Assembly (NCBI GenBank): GCA_026874595.1
Contig: CM049307.1
Coordinates: forward strand, 40,680,362-40,744,361
DNA length: 64,000 nucleotides
DNA from: Sipunculus nudus
Taxonomy: Eukaryota; Annelida; Sipuncula; Golfingiida; Sipunculidae
Direction: 5' to 3'
In this document: in pieces, positions 10,514-23,300 of the stretch
How positions within the stretch are numbered: the first letter of the stretch is position 1
How the letters are laid out: each line of letters begins with the position of its first letter
The notes under the pieces: generated by a model
The model's database searches: none
Told to the model about the DNA's origin: nothing
The model's input: the letters and a program-made list of their open reading frames with translations, nothing else
Program-made: the position numbers and the translations under genes

Positions 10514-13434
10514 ATTGTTATTATTTTCTTATAGACATACCTCATTACCGTAGCTGAATTTTTTACCATTACAGTACAGAGCTCCTGGTTAATACATAAT
10601 CGGATATATAAGCTCCCGTAGACAAACACAGTTTACAAATCTTATTTCAGGAACAATTCAAGCACTCGAGTATCCTAACCTCGGCCAGTTATAGCGCCAT
10701 TGCCTAAATTCACATCTCGGTCCACATCCGACCTTAACTGGATATATTCCCCCTTTATCCCACCCACCATCCCCCATCCCCCACCCCCACCCCATTTTAT
10801 AAAATGTTCTTTCGTTAATTCCCACCTGAGTAACCGCTGAGTTACACTGAAAACCACTGACACATTTAGAGATGGTGTGAAAAAATATGACACAAAAGGT
10901 CTATCAGCATTTTAGCGGAGTTAATAATATACCTCTCCCGTCGCATTTACAAAAGTACAATATACAGTATAGCGGTAGGCTGTTTTCTTAAGTTCCCAAA
11001 TCTAATTATGAGTAATATCAATTAGCTGATACTGCATGCTTGTACATCTTCGATAGCTCATCCTCATTCTACCGGGGTGTCCAGGGATGTCCTCTGTCCA
11101 TGCTCCTGTGGATTGTCCCCCTCGCATTTGGTCAGCAAACAAGGCCCGTGATAACTCAGTTTAGGGGCTGATCTTTTTTTTTTTTTTTACGTTTTAAGCA
11201 TAATACTTTATAGTCCGAAATATTTAGTTACTAAAACAAAACAGTGACATGACTGACAATAAGTTATGGCCCAGCTTAAATTGCCCAGGTTTCTAAGAAT
11301 GCTGCATGCATGGCAGACACATATGTTCCCATCGGACCATAAAATTCCAGGGTAATGACTTAAATGGTTTTATAGATAATGCAAGGAAACAAAAATCTCT
11401 GCCTGGAATCCACAGTGCATTTTTTAGGGGTCTGAAATTTTACAGCGTATATATCCTTTAGTAGGAACAAACCATCACTTTAAATTTAACAGCAATAGCT
11501 TGAATAATTTCTGAGATACAGCGTGCAAAATATAGAATCATAGTTTGACAGGTTTGAAATACAATAACGTATTATATCTAATAGGCACCATGTAAAATTT
11601 CAGACTTATGCCTCCACTGTTTTCTTTTTTTTAGATAATTTGTGCGGAAGCAAATTTGAGATCGCCGTTTTATGGCCATATTGAATTTTTAATGGTTTCT
11701 AATTTTGATAATACACATCCTGTTACCCATGGAAACCATTCTTCAGAAAACATCACAGAAGCCAGAAATGTTGAGATTTAATGCGCAAAAATGAGAAGGA
11801 CAGAGAAACAGCATGACGAATGGACCAAAGGACAAACGGGCAGACAGAAGACCTGGTTGCAAAACACACAAGGTCTTAGGTAGTGCCTTAATTAACCATT
11901 ACATTAAAGCTGAAGTATAAATTTTCAAACAATCATTGTAGATTACAGGGGTATAGGTGGCGCAACAAAAAGTATATTATTGCACATTGGTCAGATGTCA
12001 ACATGTTGGCAAAAATTTATAATGACAGCCACCGGTGTTCTTGATAATCCTTGCCTTTTTCTACAGTGTATTAAGATTAACAAGATTCTTAATTTCAAAT
12101 AAAGATACTTAAAACCTGTTTCACCTTGTAACTAGGAGATGTGGGTCAAATTTTATTCTAATTTCGGCTCATTCTAACTCATCGGGCACATACTTTCAGT
12201 TTTATAAACAAACTCAAAATATTTGCTCAGCACTTTAAGACACTCAGTTTTAGGAGCCTGACATTTTAAATGCTCCAAAACATAATTAGCTGACAGAATA
12301 CAGGTCACAAGTTTCGATTTTCATTCGTGTTTTTTTTTTCATTGTGGCCTGGGGAAGTAATGGTGTTTCGTAGAGTACCCAGTTAAACGCCTGGAAAATG
12401 AAGGTAGTGTCAATTGATATGTATTAGTCAAAATACAGTTTTTAATCGGGAGTTACCCGAAATAACCTAAGGGCGTCTATATGGTCCAGCTTATAGCTTC
12501 CTTAAGGGAACAAGAATTTGCTTAACAATTAGGACGTCTATTTTGGCTTATGTGTTAAAATACATCTAAGTAATTTTTCACTCGGAAGGGGGGGGGGGAG
12601 CTTAAATGGCCCGTGTCGACTTTGGAGTTTCCTAGGGCTCAATTTATCCCTTGAAAATGCGGAATTTGATTTGTCTTTGTTACAACTTATATAGATTTAA
12701 TCATGAGTGCTAAGAATTTACTAAAGTGCTCGGGCCAGGGAGATTCAAAAGGTACAACAAAATGCATGAACAATCGCATTTCCAAACAGGAAAACACATT
12801 TGTCTTAAATTGTTTTAGTTAACTTATGTATATAGGTATGAACCAGGTGGGGCAAAATGGGGCCAGGGAGGGCAAAGAGTTCCACGTGACTCAATAAAAT
12901 TGTATAGAGAATGTGGAATTCCAGTGATTAGAAACCTTTCATTATATAATATTGGCTTGGCAGATTTTCGATTGTATGCGGTACGACACATCCGTGGAAG
13001 AAATTTGCCTAATTAATTATATTTATTTGCAATTATCTTACATGGCACGGAAAGCCGTAGAAAGCGTACCGGCCGTTCTGATTCGGGCTCGTGGTCTATT
13101 CCTTTGGTCCTTTCAAATTTCAATATACCAATATTAATTTTCTCTGTTTTAAAATAAATATTTATATAATATTTAATAATGTTATAAAATATATATAATG
13201 TTAATATATTAATAACTTTTTAAATAATTTCACATTTATGTTGTAATAAAGCTGCTTTTTTAAAGAAACGTGTTTTTACTAATTATATTGTTAATGATGC
13301 GTGCTGAATATAAATTATTCTGTGGGGAGGTGACTGAGTTTGCGTATGCCGGCTGGAGAATACTTGAAGGGGGAATCCTGAGCTTAAATCTGTTTAAATA
13401 ATCCTAAACATGTGTTCCTATATGCATATTATCA
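10514..13434. other. Intergenic, no gene seen
   Basis: Open frames are short and without recognisable domains. A pyrimidine-rich CCCACCC-type stretch lies near 10755-10795 and homopolymer runs near 11171 and 12588. CpG density is moderate. Confidence 0.5.
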
Positions 13435-13857
13435 GTGGTGTATTAATTAATCAATTATATCGTTGATTGATCGTTTTTCTTTCAAAATCGCTTAAATCGG
13501 TTGCATTTTACATAATCGATTATGTATGGAACATACAAAGAAGTTATATTATCCCGGTCACATTTTCTTATTTTTCCAGAGATATAAGAATGGCGGGCAG
13601 GTAACATGCAGCTAACAGCATTAAAACTTAACCTTGTGCAACGAGTAAGGGTCAGCATCCCGGTCATTAACTAGATCTTTCAGAGTGATGCACAAGTTGG
13701 ACTGAATTTCCTCAGTCAATATTTAAGTTAGAATTCTTTACATGCAGCATTTATCACGGTAATATTAATGGTAGGTAAAATAATCGATTAATAATCGATC
13801 ATCGGTCGTTCATTATCTTTTATCATCGATAATGTTTTTACAACCGATTCCTACCAC
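13435..13857. mobile_element. MITE-like element, family E, copy 1 (intergenic)
   Basis: It begins GTGGTGTATTAATTAATCAA and ends GATTCCTACCAC, so the outermost bases form a short inverted repeat (GTGGT/ACCAC). The ends are rich in ATCGAT-like words. It aligns by eye with 61245-61582 along both ends and through the middle (TTGTGCAAC, TGATTTC/GAATTTC and other anchors). It has about 16 CpGs where the other copy has none. No coding sequence; superfamily not determined. Confidence 0.65.
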
Positions 13858-16120
13858 AACACATACACTAATGATGTCGGCTATCAACTTTTCCTGAACG
13901 CATGTCACTTATTTTGGTACATTATATCGATGCGTTTATACATGCCTCATATTCAACATATAGCAAATATATACTTGGTCTTTGTATTTTAAACTTTTGG
14001 AGACATATTGGATGACCTTAGAAAGTAATCAAATTAGTTTCATGGTAGGTTAGATCTGTTGCGTAGAACATGGTGCTGATGTATGTAAGCCGTAAGATTC
14101 CTGTATAAATTTATATGTAAGAAAACCTTGTACCGCCTCAAAATATTATTAATTTTCCTCTCGGAGGCCCTGAATGTTGACGTTTGCATAAATAGACATT
14201 GCATATCATGGATAAAACTTAAGATTAAAACCCAGTGTGTACATACTTAAACTGCGATCAGAGGAGGAATATATAATATGTTAATTAATGTGTTAAAAAT
14301 TATAAGATATACCACAATTAAAGAAAATGTTATTTTTAAGACTGATAATTTAATAGTGAAAATACAAGGGGGCCTTAAATAAAACGTTCATTCTTTATCA
14401 AATCTGATGAAATTGAAATCCCTTCATACATAGAATGTTGAAACCTGATTGTCATATTGGTGGAAGTAAGTAACGAAGCTTGTGATTAGGGTGTAAGACT
14501 GATCTAAATGTGGCATAATTAATATCTACGCTGATCGAGTCTCTGTTGGTACAATGAATACTCGTAATGAACTCATGAGAGGATAATTTTGACCTTCTTT
14601 GGACATGCTCAGCTGTTGCTGCCTTGGCCTCGGACAATCCAGGGTGCCACAGCTTATATTATAATATTGCTCGCGCAAGTACAGGCCTAATAATGGATTA
14701 GCCTATAGGAGTAAATATTCAGTTCCTTAACTTGAAAGCCACTCTTGTTTAGTTGCTTCATGTGATATAACCTCTAGTATACTAGTTTTTCAATGTGTGC
14801 CCCATGACAACTCACTCCGTGTTTACACGATAAGTAGCTTGATACTGTTAACTTTTACCAGAATGGTTACGTCGAGTTGGATTGACGTGATGCTCAACTG
14901 GGCTTAACGCGCGTGTAGCAGCATTTCTTTTGTCTTTCTGGCGTTGATCACTATGACGTTTGCCCTGGACAAGAGCTCGATGTATGATTTTGGTCGCTGC
15001 ATAGGCCTAACTGACCGTCCCTCGCTATATTTATGACATTATGTACTAGTTTTGTACTGTGAAATATATAGTCATGCATCATAATTCCGTCGATTTTACT
15101 CATTTTACTGATAAACAATAAACTACAAAGGGCCCATTCACGACCCTTCGGACATAGCACCGCGCAGAAAAAGCCAAAAAAAAAAGCAATTGGGATACCT
15201 GGTTCAGCAGCTAAACTGTCTGCATCTTGTTTGTAATATATCCTACTAACATTGACAAACAAAGCCGAGTATATATCTGGAAAACCAAGTGCATGAATTT
15301 CTCGAGTGCATTATAATCTGGCAAGTCTAACGCTTTTCTGAAAGAGGATGCGCACTGAAGAGCCCTTGAAAGGCTTATACAAAAATGTGCTTTAAACAGT
15401 ATTCGCAATAGTGGATACATGAAAAACAGAAAATTTATTAAATTTTTCCTGACACCTAAATGAATTCTTTGCAACAATCGAGGCATGACGACCAGTTATT
15501 TTCATTTATATATATATAACCTACCGGTAATTAGCAAATTAAAAGCAAACGATAACAACCTATCCGAGAAAAATAGGAGGGGTGATTCCATGGAACATAT
15601 TTTCGGTGTGGCTTTTGATGAGTATCCCTGACCATATTTCCATTTCGATATATTATTAAATGACCATATTTGTAAATGCATGAAATCAAACTAAAGATGT
15701 CTGAAGTTGGCTTAGATTAGTTATAAGTTGTCATTGTCGCAGTTGCAGTTACATTTGTATTAAATAATAAAGTACAATAATAAAAAAAAGTATTGTTCAC
15801 TTCAAATAAAAGGATAATTTAAGCAGATTCGTCGCCCTTGTCCGTAGGTTTTTACGCATAAATTTAGTGCTGTCGTGAGATATTCAGTTATTTTTTTATT
15901 TTTGCTTTAAATATAACTTTTATTATTACTTTATTAATACTTTTACTATAATTAATTACTGATTTATTAGTATTATTAATATTTTATTATTATTATCACC
16001 ATAATAATATTTAAACTGAATTGCACGTAGTTGCATATTTTTTTAATTAAGATTCTAAGATTTGATCTTGTGTATGCTTGTCTTGAGAAATTTATATTAC
16101 TGATAATTATTATTATCATC
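13858..16120. other. Intergenic, no gene seen
   Basis: Two overlapping open frames of 91-103 codons on the minus strand (14951-15486) have no recognisable motif. The DNA becomes very AT-rich towards 15900. Confidence 0.45.

Positions 16121-16173
<53 letters not shown>
16121..16173. repeat. (TTA)n microsatellite
   Basis: About 17 uninterrupted trinucleotide units lie some 700 bases upstream of the QRICH2-like start codon. They generate spurious poly-Asn and poly-Leu frames on the two strands. Confidence 0.95.
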
Positions 16174-16176
<3 letters not shown>

Positions 16177-16463
16177 TAATAAATTATTATCTTCAGCTAG
16201 CTTCTCACTTTTTTCCCCTTTCATTCAAGCCTCATAGTTTTATCTGTACCGGACTGTAATCTTTGCTCTAACTAAAACAATATTTATTGCCATAAGGTGG
16301 CGCTATTGAGGCTTTACTTTCACAGTAATTAGCAATCACCATTCCGTGACATCGTAAGTTATTCCATGAGAATGTTATTAACTACAAAGCTGACCACCAC
16401 ACTGGGGCTATCATTGAAACGATGTAATTAACCCGGAAGTGTTAATGTCACGCTAGCTTCTCC

Positions 16464-16476
16464 GTTGCCATGCGAC
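16464..16476 (+). promoter_or_regulatory. Possible RFX X-box half-site
   Basis: GTTGCCATGCGAC resembles the RFX-factor X-box (ideal GTTGCCATGGCAAC). The left half is perfect and the right half degenerate. It lies about 325 bases upstream of the TATA box of a gene expected to work in cilia or flagella, where RFX sites are common. A match of this length can arise by chance. Confidence 0.3.
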
Positions 16477-16788
16477 GGTAAACTGAACCCTCACGATTTT
16501 ATGCTTCCGCCACAAGTAGTGCAGTACTACTTCCGACGGATTTCTCACAAATTACATCGTTTTTGTACTCCTCATGCCTAGTTCGTAAAAAGAATAATAT
16601 ACCATACCGAAAGTAAATTAAAAACTAACATCGGTAGGGAGTTTATAAGTTATCATGACTTCGCGTAAGAATATATTGGTGACCTTAGCTGTACCCTGAG
16701 TATGTCAACATTTACCGGGAGATCAACCATGTGAAAGTGTCAACTGAAACCAACAAACTTGGCGAGCCAGCCATTCAAAGAAGGCCAG

Positions 16789-16796
16789 TATAAAAG
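16789..16796 (+). promoter_or_regulatory. TATA box of QRICH2-like gene
   Basis: TATAAAAG lies 72 bases upstream of the start codon. Transcription would begin near 16818-16826, giving a short 5' leader of about 45 bases if there is no upstream non-coding exon. Confidence 0.45.
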
Positions 16797-16867
16797 AAAG
16801 ACACGCTTCATTTTTAACTTGGATTATTTTTAAAACACTAGTGAACCTAACGAACCACCCTGCGACA

Positions 16868-17308
16868 ATGTCGGCCACTCTGAGCCTTGCTCAGATGGTG
16901 GATCTGGCCCTCGGGACTCCCGAAGTAGGCGCAGTAAACTTCAATGTATTACACGGTCTTCTCCATTCAGTATTAAACAAGCTCAACATCGCTAATGACC
17001 AAGCAAGTGTGGATGAAGCCGACCGTGAATTTTTAACACGACAAAAAGGAGAAGATGGCCAAGATGGAACTGAAGGCACAAATGGGCAGTCATCGCCAGT
17101 ACGCAGTCAGTCTTCTCCCTATCATCAAATGGAAAAGAAGTTGGCTGATATTGAGGAACAGCTAGCTTCTTTAAACAACTTGCCCAGTAACGATGCCCTG
17201 TTCCAGCGCTCCAGGTCGTCTGAGGACAAGCCACGCCCAGTCACTGACATGTGGCAGCAGATGCAATTAGCAAAACGGGTAGATGCTAATGAGGCTGGTA
17301 TAAACAAG
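16868..17308 (+). CDS. QRICH2: QRICH2-like exon 1
   Basis: The start is the ATG at 16868 (GCGACAATGTC, A at -3). The frame stays open a few codons further upstream but without another ATG. 147 codons, phase-0 end at AACAAG/GTAGGT. It holds the conserved VGAVNFNVLHGLLH motif, the Gly-X-Y-like patch, a short coiled coil (HQMEKKLADIEEQLASL) and a final MQLAKRVDANEAGINK. It keeps many CpGs, unlike the intron that follows. Confidence 0.85.
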
Positions 17309-20300
17309 GTAGGTCACATCAGTAAATCACATCACACATGACTTTGATATCAATGATTTATTCTAGTATGACCAGATACTTTTTTTCTCTCTATATATAG
17401 TCTATATACAAAAGTGTATATACAAAAGAACCCGGCCTTGTGACCACCCCACAATTACAACCACTTTTCTTGGTCCTGAATATATGGTCCAGGAAACTAA
17501 GAATTTCACTAATACGACCAACCCAAAATTACAACCAATTTGGTCAGTACCTAAGGTGGTCATAAATTCGTAATTGTTAGGTTTCACTGTATGTGGTATT
17601 CAGCCACCATCAACCTTTGATGTATTGACACATGGGCTGTACAGTATTGAATTGATACTTTGATCATAGACTTCCAATACAGTAGTGATGTGAAGTTTTT
17701 TACAGGCATAATCTCCAAATTATAAAAGCCTTTTTCTCAACAATGAGATTCATTGTACACATAAAAACGAAAAACACACTGTCTACAGTATGAAATTTGA
17801 TAAATGCAAATGGTACAGAAAAAGATAAATAAATGACTGCCCTTTTTCCCTCAAGTTTATTTTTTTTTTATTGTAATTTTTTATGTACATCTATATTATA
17901 ATTGATGTAACACTCAACTTCTGTCATGGAACTCCTCTGTGACCACACCTTGGAAAAGCCTGTTTTTTATCCTAAACTGTCAGAAACTATGCCGAGTGTA
18001 TCATACGGGGGAGGGGGGGGTCCAATATTTTCACCTAAATCCTGAGAATTTTGAAATTTTGACAAAAGTGTGATTACAGCAACTTCTACCAGTAACTACA
18101 AAAACTATACAAAAATAAATAATATATGAAATACATAATATCCCAGATGTATAAATACAGCCAATTTTTCCTTAAAATTTCACACCCAAATCTTATCTTT
18201 TGCACAATTCTAATGATAAAAATACAGAGTAACAAAAGTCTTTGCCAGGCTGATCCTTAAAATATTGAACATTTTTTTGCTGTGTCATTTGATTGGGTCA
18301 GAATATTATAAAAGTATATCTGGTAAAATATACTCTGATAACTTCTCTTTCCTTTTAGTGGATACATCATACCTCAAACATGTTCATAAGATCATATAAT
18401 TTCACACAATTCATTTGCCATCATTGATAATAAATATATTGTTAAAAAAAGCTGTCCTTTGTGGTGAAATTGTAAAAAAAAATGTTTTAATTTCTCTAGC
18501 TGAATAGCAAATAATAAACCAGGCATGATGTAACATCCCAGTGGTTTTAGTTATACCTGATATGAGGTTTGAAAATGCATACATCAACTGTCAGCAAGCA
18601 TTGACTTTAAGCAAGGCCACACTGAATTCTCATGTTCATGGTACAAATACTACCTTATTGACAAGTACAGCCTCAGACATGCAAGTCCTGACTAAGTGAT
18701 CAGTTTATACTCCAAGAGTTAAAGACATACAAGTTGTCTCATGTGTGGCAGGTATTGTGTTAATCAGATAAATAATTATTCTTTTAAATACAATTCATTT
18801 GGTGGTCACTGCATTAATACAAAGAATTATGTGATAAATGATCAGATAATGAAATGTGACTCCGGAAAATTGTGATGTTACTGCTGTGGATTATAAGTAC
18901 ACATCAGTATATTTTTAACATACAATACTAATATTATAAATAATATTTAGATAACCCCAGTTATCTCAAGTTGAATGTACCAACAGCACATTTCATTATA
19001 CATAACCATAGTTCACAAAAGCAGGTGTTAATTCCAAGTATTGTAACCCTCTAATTCATTACAAAGTGATGACACTGTACAACAAGCAGTTTATTTTGTA
19101 TTTCATATTCTCATTTTGATGCAGCTAAAAGCAAGAGAGATATTTATGTATAAATCACGATTCCTCAAGATCATTGTGCAGTTATAACTTATATTAATAC
19201 TGGAACCTTATAGTTTCAACATTCATTTATTCATCTAACTTTGTATTCCAATTTGATAACATATAACCTCTACTGAGCTGACTCTATAGGAAGATACAGT
19301 AATGGTTTTGTTATTGCTTGTTGCTATGCTGTGGAACCTAAAAATACATGACCTTAGATGCTGAGAGACCAAGACCTAGCAGATTTCTTTCTCAGTCTGA
19401 CACGCCATATTGGCACCGGACTTGTTGGTATAGAGCCATGCAGGTGTTTTAAGCCAACTCTTTTGGCCATTTCTTTGACAAGATCAATGTCTACCTGGCT
19501 TGCTTATATTTAGAGTTTCATGTTAACAGGAGCATGATTCTCTCTAGGTCAGTGGCCCAGCTCTGTTCATGGGACTGTTATACCTGACTGTTAACTGGTT
19601 TAATACATTCTGTTGTTAGCTAACAAAACTTAATGCCTGCTCTTTGTGCAGTTTGCCTTTTAAAAGGTTAAACGTAATTTGTGTACATGTGGCTGCCTCT
19701 GTTTTCTTTGTGTTTGCGTTTGTTGTTCAAACAGATCTATTCTATTTCTAAATAGTAAAAACCATGTGAAAATTAAAGTGATGAACTAGTATATAGTTTT
19801 TAAGATTATTTAATTGCACCTAACCACTTAAAACACTGTCAATGCAGTAAAAAATATTAAAGACAACTAAATATGGATTATGGCCATGTCAGCAAATAAT
19901 CCCTTATATCTGGTCTGGGTCAAGACCTAAAATAATTGTTGTCTTTGCATGTTGGTTGTTAGGAAGACCTGAGATAAGCATATATACATAAGTGTATGTT
20001 GATACTATGTTCGAATCATAATGCATCATGTGGTGTAATCAGAACATAGTACATAAATATGTAATAAGATAACTAGATACAAGGTATTGCAAATGGTCTC
20101 TTTTAGTCTAGAAAGGCTGGCTAGAAATAGTTTTATTTGACAGGAATAATAATATAATTAATAAACAGTAATGGTTTAAACAATTTATGTGTGGCCTTGT
20201 ATGTCTTTTGCTTCTAATGTTGAATGGTTGAGCAGGCTGTTCAGGCAGGACTTGACAGTAATTGTGATCCATTGAATTGTGTATTTATTGTGTAATGAAG

Positions 20301-23300
20301 TGAAAAATGTACATACAGTGTACCAAACTCAGTATGACAAGTGAATGTATATGTTAAATATGAACTGAACAGTCACCTATCAGTGGTATACTGTAGTGAT
20401 GTGCACATATATGTTAATATATATCTTGTACATTTAATGTAAAATGTTACATGTGCAAGCTGCACCTGCCATCAAATAGATATAAAAATAAAACAAATAC
20501 AGTTAGCCCATGTATACCAAATTTAGCTAACTGTATGAATTTTTAATCAAAATTTCTTAGTTGATAGAAAGTATAGTTCATATTCTTTACTGACAATGCT
20601 TTGATAAAGTTTAATTGTAAGTACAGGGCTGTATCTTTTGCAGGGTTTTCACTTTTTTTATCAAGCTGAGTTTGGACAAGGCCACAGCCCTCATCAGTCT
20701 GTCTTGGAGAATTAAAGGCTCTAAAGCTAAAAAAATGATGATGATCAGAGTCTTCCATACAGGGCTTCATAAGAATGTGGAAGCTTGCAAGGAAAACCCT
20801 GTATTTAATTATTTCCTAAATATGTACAGTAATCAGTAAAGGTTGTGTAATAAGAACAACCTTGGGATTGACCAAAGGTGGCCTTAATTCACAGGCAGTC
20901 TTAGCTGATGTGAATCATTGAATGCTTTTGGTTCAATCAAGTCAAGGGTGGTCTTAATAGATAGGTGGTCTTTTGGACGGGTTCCACTGTAGTCATAATT
21001 AAAATTAAAAAGTTATCAGCTAAAATACATTTTAATTTAAACCTGTAAAATTGAAGAAAAGAAGTCAAGTCTTATCAATAGGCATTGTGTATACAGTTGA
21101 ATCATACCTCTGTAATGACAGGGGCAGTTTCAGGGTTTGAGAATAAGGGGAGGTGTGGGAGGGGGGTTTCCCCTAACATAGTGTAGAAACATTTTAAAAC
21201 ATTAGGCTGTAATGGCGCAATTTGGCTCAGTTTAAAATGCATTATGTAGCAAAATCCAGTTCTTATTTACAAGATTAATCCCTTATTTTCTACTTCCCAG
21301 AATTTTTTGGTCTAGAAAAAAGGGGGCACACCCCCCTTACATCTTACCGTAAATGACATAACCAGTTCCAGCAGTGAGTTGCTAGCTATGTATTAAAATA
21401 ATGACAAAAAACTAGAAGAGAACAGATCAGGTACAGAATTTCCTGAAAGCGTGAGTAAAATCCCACACAATACTATGAGAGTTCTCGTACTGTTTTGTGA
21501 CTGTTTCAGTTGGACAAGTGAAATCATTTGCAAAGTTTAGCCAAGCAGATTTCCCAGCTGTTGTCATGTGATATATATATAATATATATCCGTACATAAG
21601 TGTGCTTATATATTGCTAATGTTTGTACAGCAGTTTTATTATGACAGGGCAAAGTCTGGCATACATCAGTGGGGACAGTTATCATATACCCATCAAAATA
21701 ATTTGTCTGTTCTAGATATCAGCGCAAATGTGCCTGCTACATTTGGTGACAGATTCAAAACAGCATGGTTTAGATAAATGGTCACAGTGTTTATGTTAAA
21801 TTTACAGGATACAAAGAAAAAATGGTGGGTTTCAGGAAGGGGGCAAGTGTTTGTTACACATGTACTAAAGAATAATAGGAACTAAACCTGTACAAAATCA
21901 ATAGAATGAGTCTTTTGAGTCTTCATGTTTAGCCCCTGCCAGTTTGTTAAGTATTTTGTTGATTGCAATCCATTGATTATATTACCTGACATGCATGAAT
22001 AACATAGTTATAGCACATACCTGTGGTTACTTGTTTATTCATTGTACAGGTAATGAGACTCAAAGACAGGGCTTTATGTTAGCTGAACATGTTGAATTCA
22101 CAACATTTACTAATTTTGTAAAGCAAGGGTAAAACCTATGTATGGTTTATGGTTAAATGTCAGTTTGCTTTGCACCATTGTTAAAACTGAGATCATTACA
22201 AGCGTTGTTTGTGTGATGTTTCTCCCTAGGATTTAATGTTTCCTGAAACTCAGAACAAAAAAGCTTGCATGATTTCCACCCCCCCTCCCACCCCCCAGGA
22301 GAATTCACTGAAATTATTTTCTTAAATCTTTTAGGAAGGATTTTTTTTAAAACTATTTATTTATCCATTATTTCACCAGAAGCTTTTTATTACTAGTACT
22401 TTTTGCCAGAAAAAAAACTTCATCAGAAGAATTGTAATTGGGATTTACTATTTTATATACTGTTTAACTATTTAGGGCACTGGACCTGTATTCCTATTTA
22501 GATTAGTCCTTGTAGAGCACACTTTTTTCATCAGGATAAGTATCACATGTGGATTAAATTGGGTTATAATTCACACAGTATTATTTTATTGCCATTTCAG
22601 TACCGTATTTCCGCAGGCATGTCACACATACGTACACTTAATCCTTAGTAACCATATGGTGTGCACCGTCAAGTTACCACACTGCTGTATTTACTGTACT
22701 GTTCTGATATGCAGCGTGTGTTGGTATCTTGGAGAACTGTGACCCACCGATATGCAGTCACAGCACCAACTTCTGTGGCAATGCTGGCTAACCAGTGTTC
22801 TTAGCCGACAGCCATATTGTTTCCTAGAGATTACCATGGTGACAGAAAAGTGTTTTTTTTATAGTAGGGAAGAAGATAAGAGTAATTGAGCATTTAACCT
22901 GAGCAGCTGCCATTGGTGTTACACTCAATACTATCAGTTTGGAGGGGGGGGGGGGGTGGCAGGGTGTTAGATGGAGGAATGGCTAGCACTTAACATTAAA
23001 AATAGAAATAAAATATATCTATTTCATTAAGTATAAAACCCACCACACAGTGCTCCGAAAAAGCTGTTCTCAAAATATGAATTGTACGTGTATATCAATT
23101 TACCAGATGCAAATATTACTTAATAGTATAAATAGCTAGGTGACAGTTCACATAAGATTTTTATGTATGTGGGTGTCTTCAGTCATAGGAATTGAAGTAT
23201 TGAAAGTGTACATGCCTAATAACTAATGAAAATTATTTACAATAAAAACCGATAAAATACAGAAAAAAAGAAACATATATAACAAAATACATGCAAGCAT

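Noticed and set aside
14951-15486. Two overlapping minus-strand ORFs of ~100 codons
   Set aside because: No recognisable motif and no supporting exon structure.
15976-16237. Poly-Asn frame (-) and poly-Leu/Ile frame (+)
   Set aside because: Both are translations of the (TTA)n microsatellite, with no flanking coding sequence or splice sites.
16891-17307. Minus-strand ORFs opposite exon 1
   Set aside because: Shadows of the real + strand exon, which has family motifs and a good donor.
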